Below, in pieces: positions 31,629 through 41,900 of a stretch of DNA of 55,005 nucleotides. The first letter of the stretch is position 1; each line of letters begins with the position of its first letter. The DNA comes from an uncultured Opitutaceae bacterium (GTDB lineage: Bacteria; Verrucomicrobiota; Verrucomicrobiia; Opitutales; Opitutaceae), in the NCBI GenBank assembly GCA_937942145.1, contig CALDFV010000303.1, positions 1 through 55,005 of the forward strand, written 5' to 3'. The position numbers were made by a program, and so were the translations under genes. The notes under the pieces are model-generated. The model was not told the DNA's origin. It worked only from the letters and a program-made list of their open reading frames with translations, and made no database searches.

Positions 31629-34163
31629 TTAGAGCTTTTGCTCTTCCTCGAGGGCTTCAACCTCCTCTTTTTCCACCGCACGCACTTCTGTTTCTGCCTC
31701 GTAAGCCAGGATCGAGTCCATTAACATCGCTGCTTGGGGATGGTCCTTATCCCAAGCCAACGTATAGATGAACTCACTTTTAGCTGCGGTATAGTCCTGC
31801 TGAAAATAGTGGATGTATCCTAAAACAAAGTGCGCTTTGTAGTCCCTTGGATAATCGCTCACCCAGCGAGCAAGCGATTCGTAGTGCTCTTCGAACCAAT
31901 CTGGATTCGCGTACAACTCCGCGACACTGAATTCAACTTCCGTCCATTCTGGGACCAGCTCCATTCCGCGAATCAAGTCTTCATACGCAGTTCGGTAGTC
32001 AGCTATGGCTATATGGGCCTGCGCCCGGGCCAAATAAAGAACCCCATTTTCAGGATCCGCATCGATCGACTCGTTAAAGGCAATTACCGATTCGTAAAAG
32101 CTTCCTTTGGCAAAAGCCGCGTAAGCCCGACTCAGTGGAGATGAATCCTCATAAACATCCACTGGATCTTCCTCAATGTATACCGATTCTTCGTATACAT
32201 ATTCTGGCACATTTCGACGGCGAAAGTCTCCCAGATTCACAAAAAAGTAGAAATTGTTTTTCCTGCCTCGAGTGTAGTAGTTTCTCGGGTACACACTCCA
32301 AACTCCTCCATAGTAGTAATGCCCACAACCGGAACCATGCACATGTCCCACATGGCCGTGAGTGTACCAGCCTAAGCCATCGTACAGATGACCGCAAGTT
32401 GAGGAATGCCGATGAGAGAGTGGAAAATCGAACCAGACGCTACCCGATCTGTAGTGCCCGCAACCATCGAAATGAACATGGAACCTAGAATAGTTTCTCC
32501 AGATACCTCCCCAAAAGTAATGGCCGCATCCCACTCCGTGATGATGGACGCCCGAATGAGACAACCAAGATCCATGGTCATAGAAATGACCACAGCCAGG
32601 ACCATGTCGATGGCCAATGGAGAAAGAAACCCATGAGCCCCCATGGAAATGATGCCCACAACTAGGCCCGTGTCGATGGTGCCTAGAGTAGTCATACCAT
32701 CGGCCATTGTAGTTATGATGGCCACAGTTGGCACCATGTACGTGCTTATGGTCTATATCGAAATGGGCGATTTTCGCGACCTTTCTGGGTGCGCCATGCG
32801 AAGAATGCACATCTCTAGCTTGCGAGGCGGCTAGGTTAGATCTCCTCGGGGGGTCTCCTACCGACCTTGTGAGCCGGGAAACGGTAGCGTCTCGCTGCTG
32901 TTCGCGTAGTTGTTCCGAGCGATTTGCCACTTCTCTTCTCGAGCCGTTATAGGCCGTTCTAGATCCCTGTCGATCTTGAGAGTAAACCGCCGCTGCAGTT
33001 GAGAGGTCCCGCTCCAGAGGCACTCCCATTTCCCGTTCTCTCGCTCTCGAGGGCTGAATCAAAGTAGAGTTCCGAATTTCAGGTGGAGTCCCTGCGTTGG
33101 CGCGGGTTGAGTTCGCCGTCCTTGCTTGCTCACTACCCGAGCTCTGCCTTCTCAAGGGATTACCAGTAGTAGCGTTCGAATACGCGGCCACCGGGTTTCG
33201 CACCCCACTGCTGGACCGCCCATTAGAGGGTAAATCTCTCGAACTCGAACTGCTGTTCGAACGGAGCGTGATCCCCGTGGATCGGTTTTCAGATCGAATC
33301 ACTTCCGATCCATTGCGACCCAAGCGAGATGAGGAAGCCGAGTTCGATCGATTGACCGAGTTCCCAGAAATACGGGGGGCCGATGTTGCTTGCTCGGGTG
33401 ATCGGGTCGGACGGATCGTAGTAGATGAGGAAGAACGGTTGGCGTTCGTTGTGGAACTCGTTGAACGACTTGGCGCCGACGAGTAGGAAGGGGCAGCCCT
33501 TTCCGGTTCTCGAACGCTGCTTGTGGAAGACCTGCTAATCGGAGTACGCGAGACGGTCGGGCGCGAGCTGCTCGAAGAACTGCGGGAAGAAGTAATTGAA
33601 GGGGCCGCGCGTCGAGGCGCAGACATTTGCTGGCGAGGAGAGGCCTGAGGCCTGGGCTGCGAGACTCTAGAATTGGACGTTGGCGACCGCGAGGTCGTCG
33701 ATCTGCTTGAGCTTCGCGAATTTGAAAAAATCGATGGAGAAGACCGTGAGGGGGAACTTTGCTGTCTGGCTGAAGGAGACGATGTTGAACGGGATGCCGA
33801 TGGACTGGAACGGCTAGACTGAGCCGAGCGGGAAACCGAAGGGCTTCGAGGTGATGGGGAACTGGAACTGCGGCTAGAGCGAGAGGATACCGATGGTGTT
33901 GAGCGGCTCGAATGGGCCGCACTGCGTGAAGAGCTAGAACGAGATTGGCTCGAAACAGAGGTTGATCGTCGAGGAGCGGACGCAGTGGATGTGCTTTGCC
34001 TTGACGGCGTCTGAACAGTCGAGTTTGAACTCGACGACCTCGAGCGACTGTTGCTCTGACCAAAAACTGCAGGTTGGTGGAAAACCGAAAACGTCATTAA
34101 TGCAGTCGCCAGGCAAACGTCTAAACGTATCCGTTTTGTTAGGGCATTATTGGGTATTCTCAT
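31629..34163 (-). CDS. Exported Ser/Arg-rich protein with His/Cys/Trp repeats and TPRs
   Basis: This 844-residue protein is not a family I recognise as a whole. A signal peptide (about residues 1-36, ending VFGQ) is followed by about 400 residues of Ser/Arg/Pro/Thr low complexity. A block of seven tandem repeats at about residues 474-625 has the pattern H-x-H-G-x-x-C-G-H-x(3)-G-x-W. An acidic linker and about three TPR-like helices (A-Y-A-A-F-A-K-G-S-F-Y-E-S onward) lead to a Glu-rich end. AAGGAG lies ten bases before the ATG. The repeats look like metal-binding or disulfide-linked surface modules; the basic Ser/Arg region could bind polyanions such as cell-wall polymers or nucleic acid. The role is unknown. 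Confidence 0.85.
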   Translation of the reverse strand: MRIPNNALTKRIRLDVCLATALMTFSVFHQPAVFGQSNSRSRSSSSNSTVQTPSRQSTSTASAPRRSTSVSSQSRSSSSRSAAHSSRSTPSVSSRSSRSSSSPSPRSPSVSRSAQSSRSSPSASRSTSSPSARQQSSPSRSSPSIFSNSRSSSRSTTSRSPTSNSRVSQPRPQASPRQQMSAPRRAAPSITSSRSSSSSSRPTVSRTPISRSSTSSVREPERAAPSYSSAPSRSTSSTTNANRSSSSTTIRPTRSPEQATSAPRISGNSVNRSNSASSSRLGRNGSEVIRSENRSTGITLRSNSSSSSRDLPSNGRSSSGVRNPVAAYSNATTGNPLRRQSSGSEQARTANSTRANAGTPPEIRNSTLIQPSRAREREMGVPLERDLSTAAAVYSQDRQGSRTAYNGSRREVANRSEQLREQQRDATVSRLTRSVGDPPRRSNLAASQARDVHSSHGAPRKVAKIAHFDIDHKHVHGANCGHHNYNGRWYDYSRHHRHGPSCGHHFHGGSWVSFSIGHRHGPGCGHFYDHGSWLSHSGVHHHGVGCGHYFWGGIWRNYSRFHVHFDGCGHYRSGSVWFDFPLSHRHSSTCGHLYDGLGWYTHGHVGHVHGSGCGHYYYGGVWSVYPRNYYTRGRKNNFYFFVNLGDFRRRNVPEYVYEESVYIEEDPVDVYEDSSPLSRAYAAFAKGSFYESVIAFNESIDADPENGVLYLARAQAHIAIADYRTAYEDLIRGMELVPEWTEVEFSVAELYANPDWFEEHYESLARWVSDYPRDYKAHFVLGYIHYFQQDYTAAKSEFIYTLAWDKDHPQAAMLMDSILAYEAETEVRAVEKEEVEALEEEQKL
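32285..32744 (-). repeat. Seven tandem His/Cys/Trp protein repeats (about 22 residues each)
   Basis: This is the coding region for seven copies of a 21-24-residue unit with consensus H-x-H-G-x-x-C-G-H-x-x-x-G-x-W followed by six or so variable residues and the next His. Each copy has one Cys, three to five His and one Trp, and the copies differ in sequence, so the array is old rather than a recent slippage product. Confidence 0.88.
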
Positions 34164-34473
34164 CTTTGGGTCACTCCTTTCTGTCTGTATTGGGGATCAC
34201 ACAATTTAGCAGAATCCAACGGCTTACGCTACTCAGACAAGCGCTTTTTCACCTATTAGACGAAAGAAAAATGGCGTTTATTCATCAAAATCTGCCAAAC
34301 CGAAATGTGGATAAGTCACTCTACTCGTAGTCGTCTAATTTCACCTCGCGGTAGAATCATCCCATCAATTTTCCAATTAGAATCTCTAATGCCGAAAATC
34401 CCTCTAACGGCAATACCTTAGGTAGGCGACTCTACGAAAACCGCCTTACACCAATTTTTCTACCCGCCGTTTT
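34164..34473. other. 310-base intergenic stretch
   Basis: This holds the leader and ribosome-binding site (AAGGAG) of the leftward Ser/Arg-rich repeat protein at its left end. The rest is AT-rich with no supported gene, RNA or strong hairpin that I can see. Confidence 0.5.
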
Positions 34474-35595
34474 CTATATCTCTACTCGTTTGCCGCCAGT
34501 CGCGAGAGAACGATAGATCGCATCAATCACTTTCATATCCCTCAGTCCTTCTTCTCCCGAGACAATCGAAGGAATCCCTTCTCGAACGCTGCGAGCGAAG
34601 CCATCCATTTGCCGTTCCTGCTGATTGACCGTCTGAACCTCGAGCGTCCTGACAGGATTCTGTCCCTTGAAGACCTGTCCTTTAATCCCCGTGTACTTGG
34701 TAGCAGGCTCCAAAAGAGCCGCTCCTTGGGCATAACTTACATACAAGCGGTTGGCCCTTAGATTATAGGACGTCGTCGAATTGGAATAAGCGCCGCCTGG
34801 GAACTCCATTTGCCAAGTAACGGTCTCATCCACCTCCTTGAATTTTTCCCAGTCCGTCTTGGTCTCCTGAGCTCGAATCGCAATCGGTTCTTCGCCGGTT
34901 GCGTAACGGGCTGCCTGAATACAGTAGATTCCCATATCCATAACCGCACCACCACCAGCTAACTCGCGATTCAAGCGCCAAGCGTCGAGATTATTGCCCA
35001 TTGCGAACGCGGCTTCGGACTGCACGTATTTGATAGGGCCATACGGCTGCTCTTTGGCCAGTTTCATAATTTCAATCGTATTCGGATCGAAGTGGAGGCG
35101 ATAGCCAATTGACAACATCACTCCGTTTGCCTTGCAGGCGTCGATCATAGTCTGTCCCTCGGCTGCGTTTAGTGCCATCGGCTTTTCGCAGATCACGTGC
35201 TTCCCCGCTTTCGCCGCTCGAATGGTGTACTCCGCATGCATGGAATTCGGGAGCACGATATAAACAATATCAATATCATCATTCGAGGCGATTGAATCGA
35301 AATTCTCGTAGTTGTATATGCTCGCTTTCTTGATCCCGTATTTGGCTCTCCAAACGGACTCCTTCTCCTTCGTGCCCGTGACAATTCCCGACAAATAGCA
35401 ATCCGTTGCCGATTCGAGAGCGGGCGCTAATTGTTTGGTCGCATAGTTTCCCAATCCCACGAGGGCGATCCCGAGCTTGCGAGGCGTTTTCGGCGCCGCC
35501 GCGGCGGCTAGGTCTGGCAACGCGTTCGCAATTGAGAACGCGCCGAGTCCCATGGATAGGTCTTTAAGAAAGGAACGACGAGAATTTTGAGGCAT
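34474..35595 (-). CDS. Tat-exported Gfo/Idh/MocA-family oxidoreductase
   Basis: This 373-residue protein carries a twin-arginine signal, SRRSFLKD (residues 5-12) with a hydrophobic stretch and an A-A-A-A-A-P cleavage region. The Rossmann motif G-L-G-N-Y-A (47-52) and the family EKP motif (137-139) in V-I-C-E-K-P-M-A follow, then the C-terminal beta-sheet domain with G-G-G-A-V-M-D-M-G-I-Y-C. The layout matches exported glucose-fructose oxidoreductase-like enzymes, which keep a tightly bound NADP and act on sugars in the periplasm. The exact sugar is unknown. It is transcribed alone. Confidence 0.9.
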   Translation of the reverse strand: MPQNSRRSFLKDLSMGLGAFSIANALPDLAAAAAPKTPRKLGIALVGLGNYATKQLAPALESATDCYLSGIVTGTKEKESVWRAKYGIKKASIYNYENFDSIASNDDIDIVYIVLPNSMHAEYTIRAAKAGKHVICEKPMALNAAEGQTMIDACKANGVMLSIGYRLHFDPNTIEIMKLAKEQPYGPIKYVQSEAAFAMGNNLDAWRLNRELAGGGAVMDMGIYCIQAARYATGEEPIAIRAQETKTDWEKFKEVDETVTWQMEFPGGAYSNSTTSYNLRANRLYVSYAQGAALLEPATKYTGIKGQVFKGQNPVRTLEVQTVNQQERQMDGFARSVREGIPSIVSGEEGLRDMKVIDAIYRSLATGGKRVEI

Positions 35596-35871
35596 GTTGA
35601 ATATCTATTCTAGGGTTACAGAAACGCTTTTTTCTGAATGACACATTGGTGTGCAACAAAAGCTCTCTCACGACCTAATCGGAACAAAACAGGATCAGTT
35701 ATTCAAGAACCGTCTCAATCCTAACCCTCACTACATGCAATCCAACCGACTTGAGGGACGTTTTAATCACGAGGAGGCACTTAATTACACTCTTGCCAAT
35801 ATTGGGAGGCCAATCTAACCTGTCTGTCCTATTCGAGAATCATCGAACACCCTAAATCAAGGAGTTTGCAT

Positions 35872-36186
35872 ATGAAAAAGTTATTGATATTAATCGCGAG
35901 CATTGCGTTCTCGCTCCCGCTTCTAGCGGAGGATAAAGAAGTCACCCTAGAAGGCACAGGCCTTTGTGCCAAGTGTTCCTTGGGCGAAGCCGAAAAGTGC
36001 ACCAACGCGCTTCAGGTAAAAGGAAAAGACGGCAAGGTGAAGACCTACCTCCTGACTAAGAATTTAGAGCACGGCGCCTACTTCTGTCAGGGCAAAACCG
36101 AAAATTTGCTAGTGACAGGGGTCGTCAAAAAGGAAGACGGTAAACTCCTGATTGTTCCGACTGCGGTTAAGGAAAAAGAAAGCTGA
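35872..36186 (+). CDS. Small exported Cys-containing protein (DUF6370-like)
   Basis: This protein has 104 residues from ATG 35872, eight bases after AAGGAG; an in-frame TTG at 35866 is not needed. A signal peptide (MKKLLILIASIAFSLPLLA) precedes the mature part E-V-T-L-E-G-T-G-L-C-A-K-C, followed by further Cys in E-A-E-K-C-T-N-A and Y-F-C-Q-G. The C-x-x-C pair, two single Cys and a small beta-rich chain match a conserved family of exported proteins seen in Verrucomicrobia, which I recall as DUF6370. Metal binding or a thiol-redox role is possible. It is monocistronic with a strong terminator. Confidence 0.75.
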   Translation: MKKLLILIASIAFSLPLLAEDKEVTLEGTGLCAKCSLGEAEKCTNALQVKGKDGKVKTYLLTKNLEHGAYFCQGKTENLLVTGVVKKEDGKLLIVPTAVKEKES

Positions 36187-36210
36187 TTCGACTTCCAGCC
36201 TAATCATTTT

Positions 36211-36246
36211 GATCCCGTTCTTCCAAAGAAGAGCGGGATTTTTTTA
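36211..36246 (+). terminator. Rho-independent terminator after the small Cys protein gene
   Basis: The arms ATCCCG-TTCTTC and GAAGAG-CGGGAT form a twelve-base-pair stem (one G-T pair) with a CAAA loop, followed by seven T residues. It lies 25 bases past the stop codon at 36186. It may also serve transcription from the leftward sulfotransferase gene. Confidence 0.9.
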
Positions 36247-36264
36247 AATTTAGAGAACGTTCAA

Positions 36265-36999
36265 CTAGGAAATCGCCCAAGGTAGCAATTCATCATATAG
36301 CAATTGGCACTCATCGAGTAACGGCTTCAGTCGCTCAGGAAAAGGTTCTGATTTCGGTTGGTAGGGAGCGAAACCGGTAGACCGGTGGGCATTGTGATAC
36401 CAATGGGGTGCCCAGACACCGTCGTCCTTTTTGGGTCCGGCTTCCCATGAAAGCATCGAGGAACTGAAATCGATGCCCACCTTTCGACATAAATTTCTCA
36501 ATGCAGATTCGGGAGATTCCAGAAGGCGCTTCGAATCAATGACGATAGGGGCTTGTCCTGCGGCAATAATCCCATCGGCGATTCGCTTGAGCTTATCATA
36601 CCCTGTGTCTGCCAAGCCAAATTCTGGAATCGTCTTCGAGTAGGAGTGCAGCATGTCGCGAGGCTGGCGCGTTAGGAGCACATTCGTCAGTCTGTTCAGA
36701 AAACCCCAGTCGAGGTCCACCAAATGATGGGCCATGTTCTTATGAAAGAGAACCGGCTTTCCAAATTCCCCCAGCAAAACGTCTTCGACTACACGCTCTC
36801 CGTCGTTGTCTTGAGCACGCAGGATGTCTTCTTCTCCCGGATGGGGCGGTCGGTCCGCCTGGCTCGAAAGGTAGTGAGCGTACAAGGGCTCATCGAAAAC
36901 TCGCGTATCCGGTCTTTGGGCGAACGAGTACATCAAGGCCGTTGACACATTTCGAGGGCCCGACCAGATCGAAATCCGCTTCGTCTCGCTTGCCTTCAT
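36265..36999 (-). CDS. P-loop sulfotransferase-like protein
   Basis: This 244-residue protein has an N-terminal I-S-I-W-S-G-P-R-N-V-S-T-A-L motif, a variant of the PAPS-binding loop of sulfotransferases, and L-L-T-R-Q-P-R-D-M-L-H-S resembling the 3'-phosphate-binding segment. The start overlaps the aminotransferase stop by four bases (ATGA at 36996-36999), so the two are coupled. I recall plant proteins in which an aminotransferase class IV domain is fused to a similar P-loop domain, supporting a shared role. The substrate is unknown, and real sulfotransfer activity is not certain for this subgroup. Confidence 0.8.
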   Translation of the reverse strand: MKASETKRISIWSGPRNVSTALMYSFAQRPDTRVFDEPLYAHYLSSQADRPPHPGEEDILRAQDNDGERVVEDVLLGEFGKPVLFHKNMAHHLVDLDWGFLNRLTNVLLTRQPRDMLHSYSKTIPEFGLADTGYDKLKRIADGIIAAGQAPIVIDSKRLLESPESALRNLCRKVGIDFSSSMLSWEAGPKKDDGVWAPHWYHNAHRSTGFAPYQPKSEPFPERLKPLLDECQLLYDELLPWAIS

Positions 37000-37922
37000 T
37001 GCTTTGCTCGTTCTATGTAATCGTCGATTTCCTGATTGTATAACTCGCTCAATCTCGAGGTCATTTCTCCCGGGATCGCTTCGTATGGCAATCGCTGCCG
37101 ATCCACTTCAATCACTGGCGTCAAACCTCCAAACGTTCCGGTGACAAACGCTTCATCCGCACTATACACATCCACCAGTGAAAAGTCTTTTTGGCGAACC
37201 ACGATTCCCTTTTTCTCGCAAACGGAAATCACTTTGGAGCGAGTTACGCCATTCATGCAATAGCTACCCGTTGATGTCCAAACCTCGCCATTGCGAACGA
37301 TAAAGAAATTAGTAGCGTTGCATGTGGATACAAAACCATTGACGTCTAGCATCAATGCCTCATCCGCCCCCGCTCCAATCGCCTGGCTAAGGGCGATCAC
37401 CTCATGCAATTTGCTGTGGCAATTCAATCGTGGGTCCAAATAGTCTGGCGATCCTCTTCGTATGGCAGAGGTAAACAATCGTACCCCAGAACGTTTCGAT
37501 TCGGTGTTGGCAATCTTGTATTCAGGAATAATGACAATGTTAGGAGGTGTCACTGTCAGTCGAGGATCCTGCGAAGGGGTTTTTTTGTTTCCTCTCGTGA
37601 CCATTAAACGAAGATGCACACCATCTACCATGTCGTTCGAATCTACCGCTTTCTTGAGTTTCTCCTCTAAGGATTCAAGCGTCTCTCCCATATCCATGAA
37701 TATCATACGGGCACCTTCAAAAAGCCGATTAAGGTGGTCTTCTAAAAAAACGAATACGCCTTTATGAAGCCGTAGGCCTTCCCACACTCCATCTCCCACC
37801 AGATAACCACTATCAAAAACGGAAATCTTCGCCTCATTTCGCGGAACCATTTCCCCGTTTACGTATATCAGAATCGATTCATTCCGATCGTCTTCAATGC
37901 TGTCGTGCGTTCCTCGAGCCAT
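36996..37922 (-). CDS. Class IV PLP-dependent aminotransferase (IlvE/D-amino-acid type)
   Basis: This 308-residue protein has the fold-type IV pattern: F-D-S-G-Y-L-V-G-D-G-V-W-E near the start, the PLP Lys171 in R-L-N-C-H-S-K-L, the E-A-L-M-L-D-x-N-G-F-V segment and G-V-T-R-S-K-V near the phosphate site. It could be a branched-chain or D-amino acid transaminase, or an aminodeoxychorismate lyase-like enzyme. Coupling with a sulfotransferase-like gene makes a plain housekeeping IlvE less likely. The EamA transporter gene lies 23 bases upstream on the same strand. Confidence 0.85.
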   Translation of the reverse strand: MARGTHDSIEDDRNESILIYVNGEMVPRNEAKISVFDSGYLVGDGVWEGLRLHKGVFVFLEDHLNRLFEGARMIFMDMGETLESLEEKLKKAVDSNDMVDGVHLRLMVTRGNKKTPSQDPRLTVTPPNIVIIPEYKIANTESKRSGVRLFTSAIRRGSPDYLDPRLNCHSKLHEVIALSQAIGAGADEALMLDVNGFVSTCNATNFFIVRNGEVWTSTGSYCMNGVTRSKVISVCEKKGIVVRQKDFSLVDVYSADEAFVTGTFGGLTPVIEVDRQRLPYEAIPGEMTSRLSELYNQEIDDYIERAKQ

Positions 37923-37945
37923 ATCTTGAGCCAGATCAAATAGTT

Positions 37946-38851
37946 TCAGCCTCCTCTGTCAACAGAGCCCGTGGCGAAAGGCATTCTCTTCTTCTGAAAG
38001 TAGCCGTTGAGAAAAATCGTCAGGACAACAATCCCCGCCCCCAAATAAAATCCTTCCGACATGGTCTCACTCTCTGGCCAAATCAGCAGGGCCAGCAATA
38101 TTGCGTAAATCGGCTCCAAATTGACCGCCATCACAAACGAGTAGGGGGAAATTTTCTTAACTAATTGTACGCTGAGCACGAACGAGAATGCCGTACACAC
38201 AATACCCAAAATGAGGAGCCAGCCGAGGTCGGCAAAAGGAAGACTCAGCTCACGAACCTTAAGTTTATCGGTAAGCAGCATGAACAGGGAAAGTGCCCCT
38301 AGCGCTCCCAATAATTCGAAAAACGTAATCGTCCTAGCATCGTTGTCTCTTACCAGGAGCCCATTCAAGACCGTAAACCACGCTGCCAGGAAGGCTGAGA
38401 GAATACTCAACTGCATCCCAACAATATGCTTGAACTCCGCCCGAAATACAAAAGACAGACCGACAACAATGAACGCGCCCAGTACGGGTTCATGCCAAGC
38501 GACCTTTCGTTTATAGTATAAGGGCTCAATAAACGACACAAACAGCGTTGAGCTCGAGAAACATACCAAGCTTACGGAGACATTCGATTGCTTGATCGCT
38601 TCAAAAAACGAAACCCAATGAGCAGCTAGAATAATACCCACGGCGAGCATCTTTATCAATGAATCGCCTCTGGACCTAAATCGGTGTTGAACAACCAGCA
38701 AAAATAGCCCCAGCGCGATGACCGCGACAACCAGGCGATACCAAACCAAATGGTAGGCTCCTAGTGAAATCAGCTTCCCGAGAATTCCCGTCGTTCCAAA
38801 TATTAGAACAGCAAAATGAAGCCAAATCTGATTCTTGTATGCCTCACGCAT
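37946..38851 (-). CDS. EamA/DMT-family transporter
   Basis: This 301-residue inner-membrane protein has ten predicted helices in two EamA repeats. The first opens with F-G-T-T-G-I-L-G-K-L-I-S-L-G and W-Y-R-L-V-V-A, the second has A-V-N-L-E-P-I-Y-A-I-L-L-A-L-L-I-W-P-E, the characteristic Pro-Glu segment of the family. Members export amino acids or other small metabolites. It precedes the aminotransferase/sulfotransferase pair with a 23-base gap, so it may export their product (inference). Confidence 0.88.
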   Translation of the reverse strand: MREAYKNQIWLHFAVLIFGTTGILGKLISLGAYHLVWYRLVVAVIALGLFLLVVQHRFRSRGDSLIKMLAVGIILAAHWVSFFEAIKQSNVSVSLVCFSSSTLFVSFIEPLYYKRKVAWHEPVLGAFIVVGLSFVFRAEFKHIVGMQLSILSAFLAAWFTVLNGLLVRDNDARTITFFELLGALGALSLFMLLTDKLKVRELSLPFADLGWLLILGIVCTAFSFVLSVQLVKKISPYSFVMAVNLEPIYAILLALLIWPESETMSEGFYLGAGIVVLTIFLNGYFQKKRMPFATGSVDRGG

Positions 38852-38910
38852 CTACACAAAGCCGCTAGAGACTCTGAGTGAGCCTATCGAGGCTACACAT
38901 CTTCATCTAT

Positions 38911-41900
38911 TTAAGACTTATCTGCGATTGCCTCTGCCTCGAGAACCACCTCTTGTGGTTGATTCCATTGCCAGCGCCAATACACGCTGAAACCTCGCTT
39001 TATATCATCCAGAATAAGGGTATTTATGGGGACTAGAATCAACGTGATTACGGTTGCAAATACGACTCCCCAACCCAGCGAAATCGCCATGGGGATCATG
39101 AACTTGGAGCCTCTGCTCTGCTCGAACATCAATGGGAGCAAGCCGGCGAAGGTCGTCATCGATGTTAGGAGGATTGGACGAAACCGGCGAACGCCCGCCG
39201 ACCGAACGGCTTCTCCTAGCTTTACACCTTCCTTCACTCGGGCAGAGATGAAATGCACCATAATGAGGCTATCATTTACAACCACACCTGACAGCGCTAG
39301 AAACCCAAGCTGGGACATAATATTAACGGTCACACCGTCATCCCATATCGCACCTAGTATCCAATCCATGATTACATGCCCAAGAATCGCCCCGACAATG
39401 CCGAACGGGATCACCGCCATGACGACAAATGGTTTGACGTAGCTTTTGAACGGTATCGCCAATAAAACGTAAACGCCCAGGACAACTAGAATAGTATTGA
39501 ACCGAATATTACGAGCATCCTCTTCCTGTTGCCTAGCATTACCTGATTTGACGTAGTTCATCCCGGTGTACTGCTCAGCCAAACTTGGAAGAAAATCGCG
39601 CTCCAATTCCATAACGATTGAATCAACATCGATTTCATCCGACTCCGCTTCCGCGGAGACTGTAAGCTGGCGCATCCGATCGACTCGGTAGATAGCGGGA
39701 AGGCTCTTGCCGGGTTCAATCTCGGCCACGGTGTCAAACGGTACCTCCGTTCCGTTAGGCGTCCTGATCATCATTGAATCCAAGGTGGCCAGTGACTTTC
39801 TCTGAGCCTCGGGATAACGAACCATCACACGCACATCATTGCGACCTCTCTGAATTCGCTGGGCTTCGGTTCCAAAAAACGCTTGCCTTACCTGACGGGC
39901 CAGATTGCTGGCCGTGATTCCCAAATACTCCGCCTGCGGCTTAAGCTGCAGCTCGAATTCCGCCTTGGCGCTCTCGAAGGAATCGGTAATCTCCGACAGA
40001 CCTCTATATTCCACCAGCTTATCCTGCAACTGACTGGATGCCGCCTTTAGATCGTCGAAGCTTGGGCTCGTAAACCTCAAATAAACCCCCGAACCACCCC
40101 CTCGCAAGAAACCCAACGACAACCGTTCAGCATCGGGAATCGGCCCAATCGCTTGCCTGAGAAAAGCAGTTGCCTCTGAGCTGCCATAGTTCAAGCCGTG
40201 CAACTCAAATGGCGTGAGCTCGATAACCACTTCTCCTAGTTCCGCAACGCCCACTGCCCTAGATCCATAGCTCCGATACATCGGTTGACCTCCCGCCGTC
40301 GCGAACACGTTGCGAATCATCTCCGTCCCGTACTCCTCGTTGACCTTTTCTTTGTAGTCGAGAGCGATCTTCTCCATTCTGCGAATGTGCGAGTCTGTTG
40401 TCTCGAAAGGCGTTCCCGCGGGCATTTGCAAACGGATCGTTACCTGGTCACTGGGAATCCGCGGGTAAAAGCTAGACTGTATACGATTTGTCGCTACGAG
40501 ACTCCAAACAATCGCTAAGCCTCCTACGAAAACCGAGAATGTAACATACCGATTTCTCAAGCAAACTTCCAGCACAGGTCTGTAGAAGCGGTCTATTCCA
40601 CGCTCAAGACCGGTAGCGATTTTCCGTTGGAATCGAGACAAGAAATTAGCCTTCGATTCATTCCCACCCGTAGCCCCGATATTTTTACAGTGTTTAAGGT
40701 GGGCCGGGAGTATAAGTTTGGATTCTATCAATGAAAATAGAAGCACCGGAATCACTACATAAGAAATCTGTTTAAGATTGTTACCCATGAAACCCGTCAT
40801 CGCCTGAAGCGGGTAGAAGGCGACGATGGTTGTAAGGACGCCAAAAATAACCGGAACCGCGACTTCTTGCGTGCCTTTGACGGAGGCATCCAGGGACCCC
40901 TCTCCCTGCTGCATCCGCCGAAATACATTTTCACCCGTGATAATCGCATCGTCGACCACGATGCCAAGAACGAGGATGAAGGCAAACAGCGTACTCATGT
41001 TAAGGGAAACATCCCACAGGTAGAACATTATGAAGGCGCCCGAGAACGCGATGGGAATACCTAAGCTAACCCAGAATGCCAATGAGGGCCTCAAGAAAAG
41101 GGATAGCACGATGAGAACGAGAACGAACCCTGTTATCGCACTGCCCGCCAACGTGGAGAGGCGCTGTTTCACCCGTTCGGAATCGTCACTCCAATAGCTG
41201 AGATTGACACCTTCGGGCAAGGTAGGCTGCTTCTCTTCAAGGTAGGCTTTAACCTCGTCAGCCAAGACGATGAGATTCTGGTCGCCCGAGCGGTAGACGT
41301 CCAAAACGACACAACGCTGACCATTGTAGTTGGAAATCAATGGCGTTTCGTCAAAACCATCATTAACTTTGGCCACATCTTCCAAGGTCAAACGCGTCCC
41401 GTCATCTCGAGTGTAAACGACTATCTTTGAAAAATCCTCGTAGTTGTAGGCCTGGTTGGAGGTCCTGAGGAGAATATCGCCTGCATTGGTTCTCACGCTA
41501 CCCGCCGACAGATTGACAGAGGAATTCCGAACGGATTGAACAATTTGATCGAACGTGAGTCCGTGTCGCTTCAGCGACTCTTCCGAAACCTCGATGCCGA
41601 TTTCGTAAGGACGGGCCACTTTCATGGAAACGAGGGAAATGTTGGGAAGCGCAGTGAGATCGTCACGGACGATTTCCCCTAGCTGCATCAAATCCTTTTC
41701 TCCCAGATTTCCAGAGATTACCACGGCCATCAGGCGCTCGGTAAATGTATCCTGACTGACGCGTGGCCGTTCCGCTTCCACCGGGAAAGTGTTGATCGAA
41801 TCGACGCGATCCTTCACCTGATCCAGGATCTGGTTCATGTCGTAACCCTCTTCAATTTCCAGGGTGACCGACCCTGAACCTTCAGATGCCCGGCTTTGCA

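Noticed and set aside
33299-34063. 254-residue same-strand frame inside the Ser/Arg-rich protein
   Set aside because: It is the alternative frame of a low-complexity Ser/Arg stretch, giving Arg/Pro/Leu-rich sequence with no domain; long open frames of this sort are expected there.
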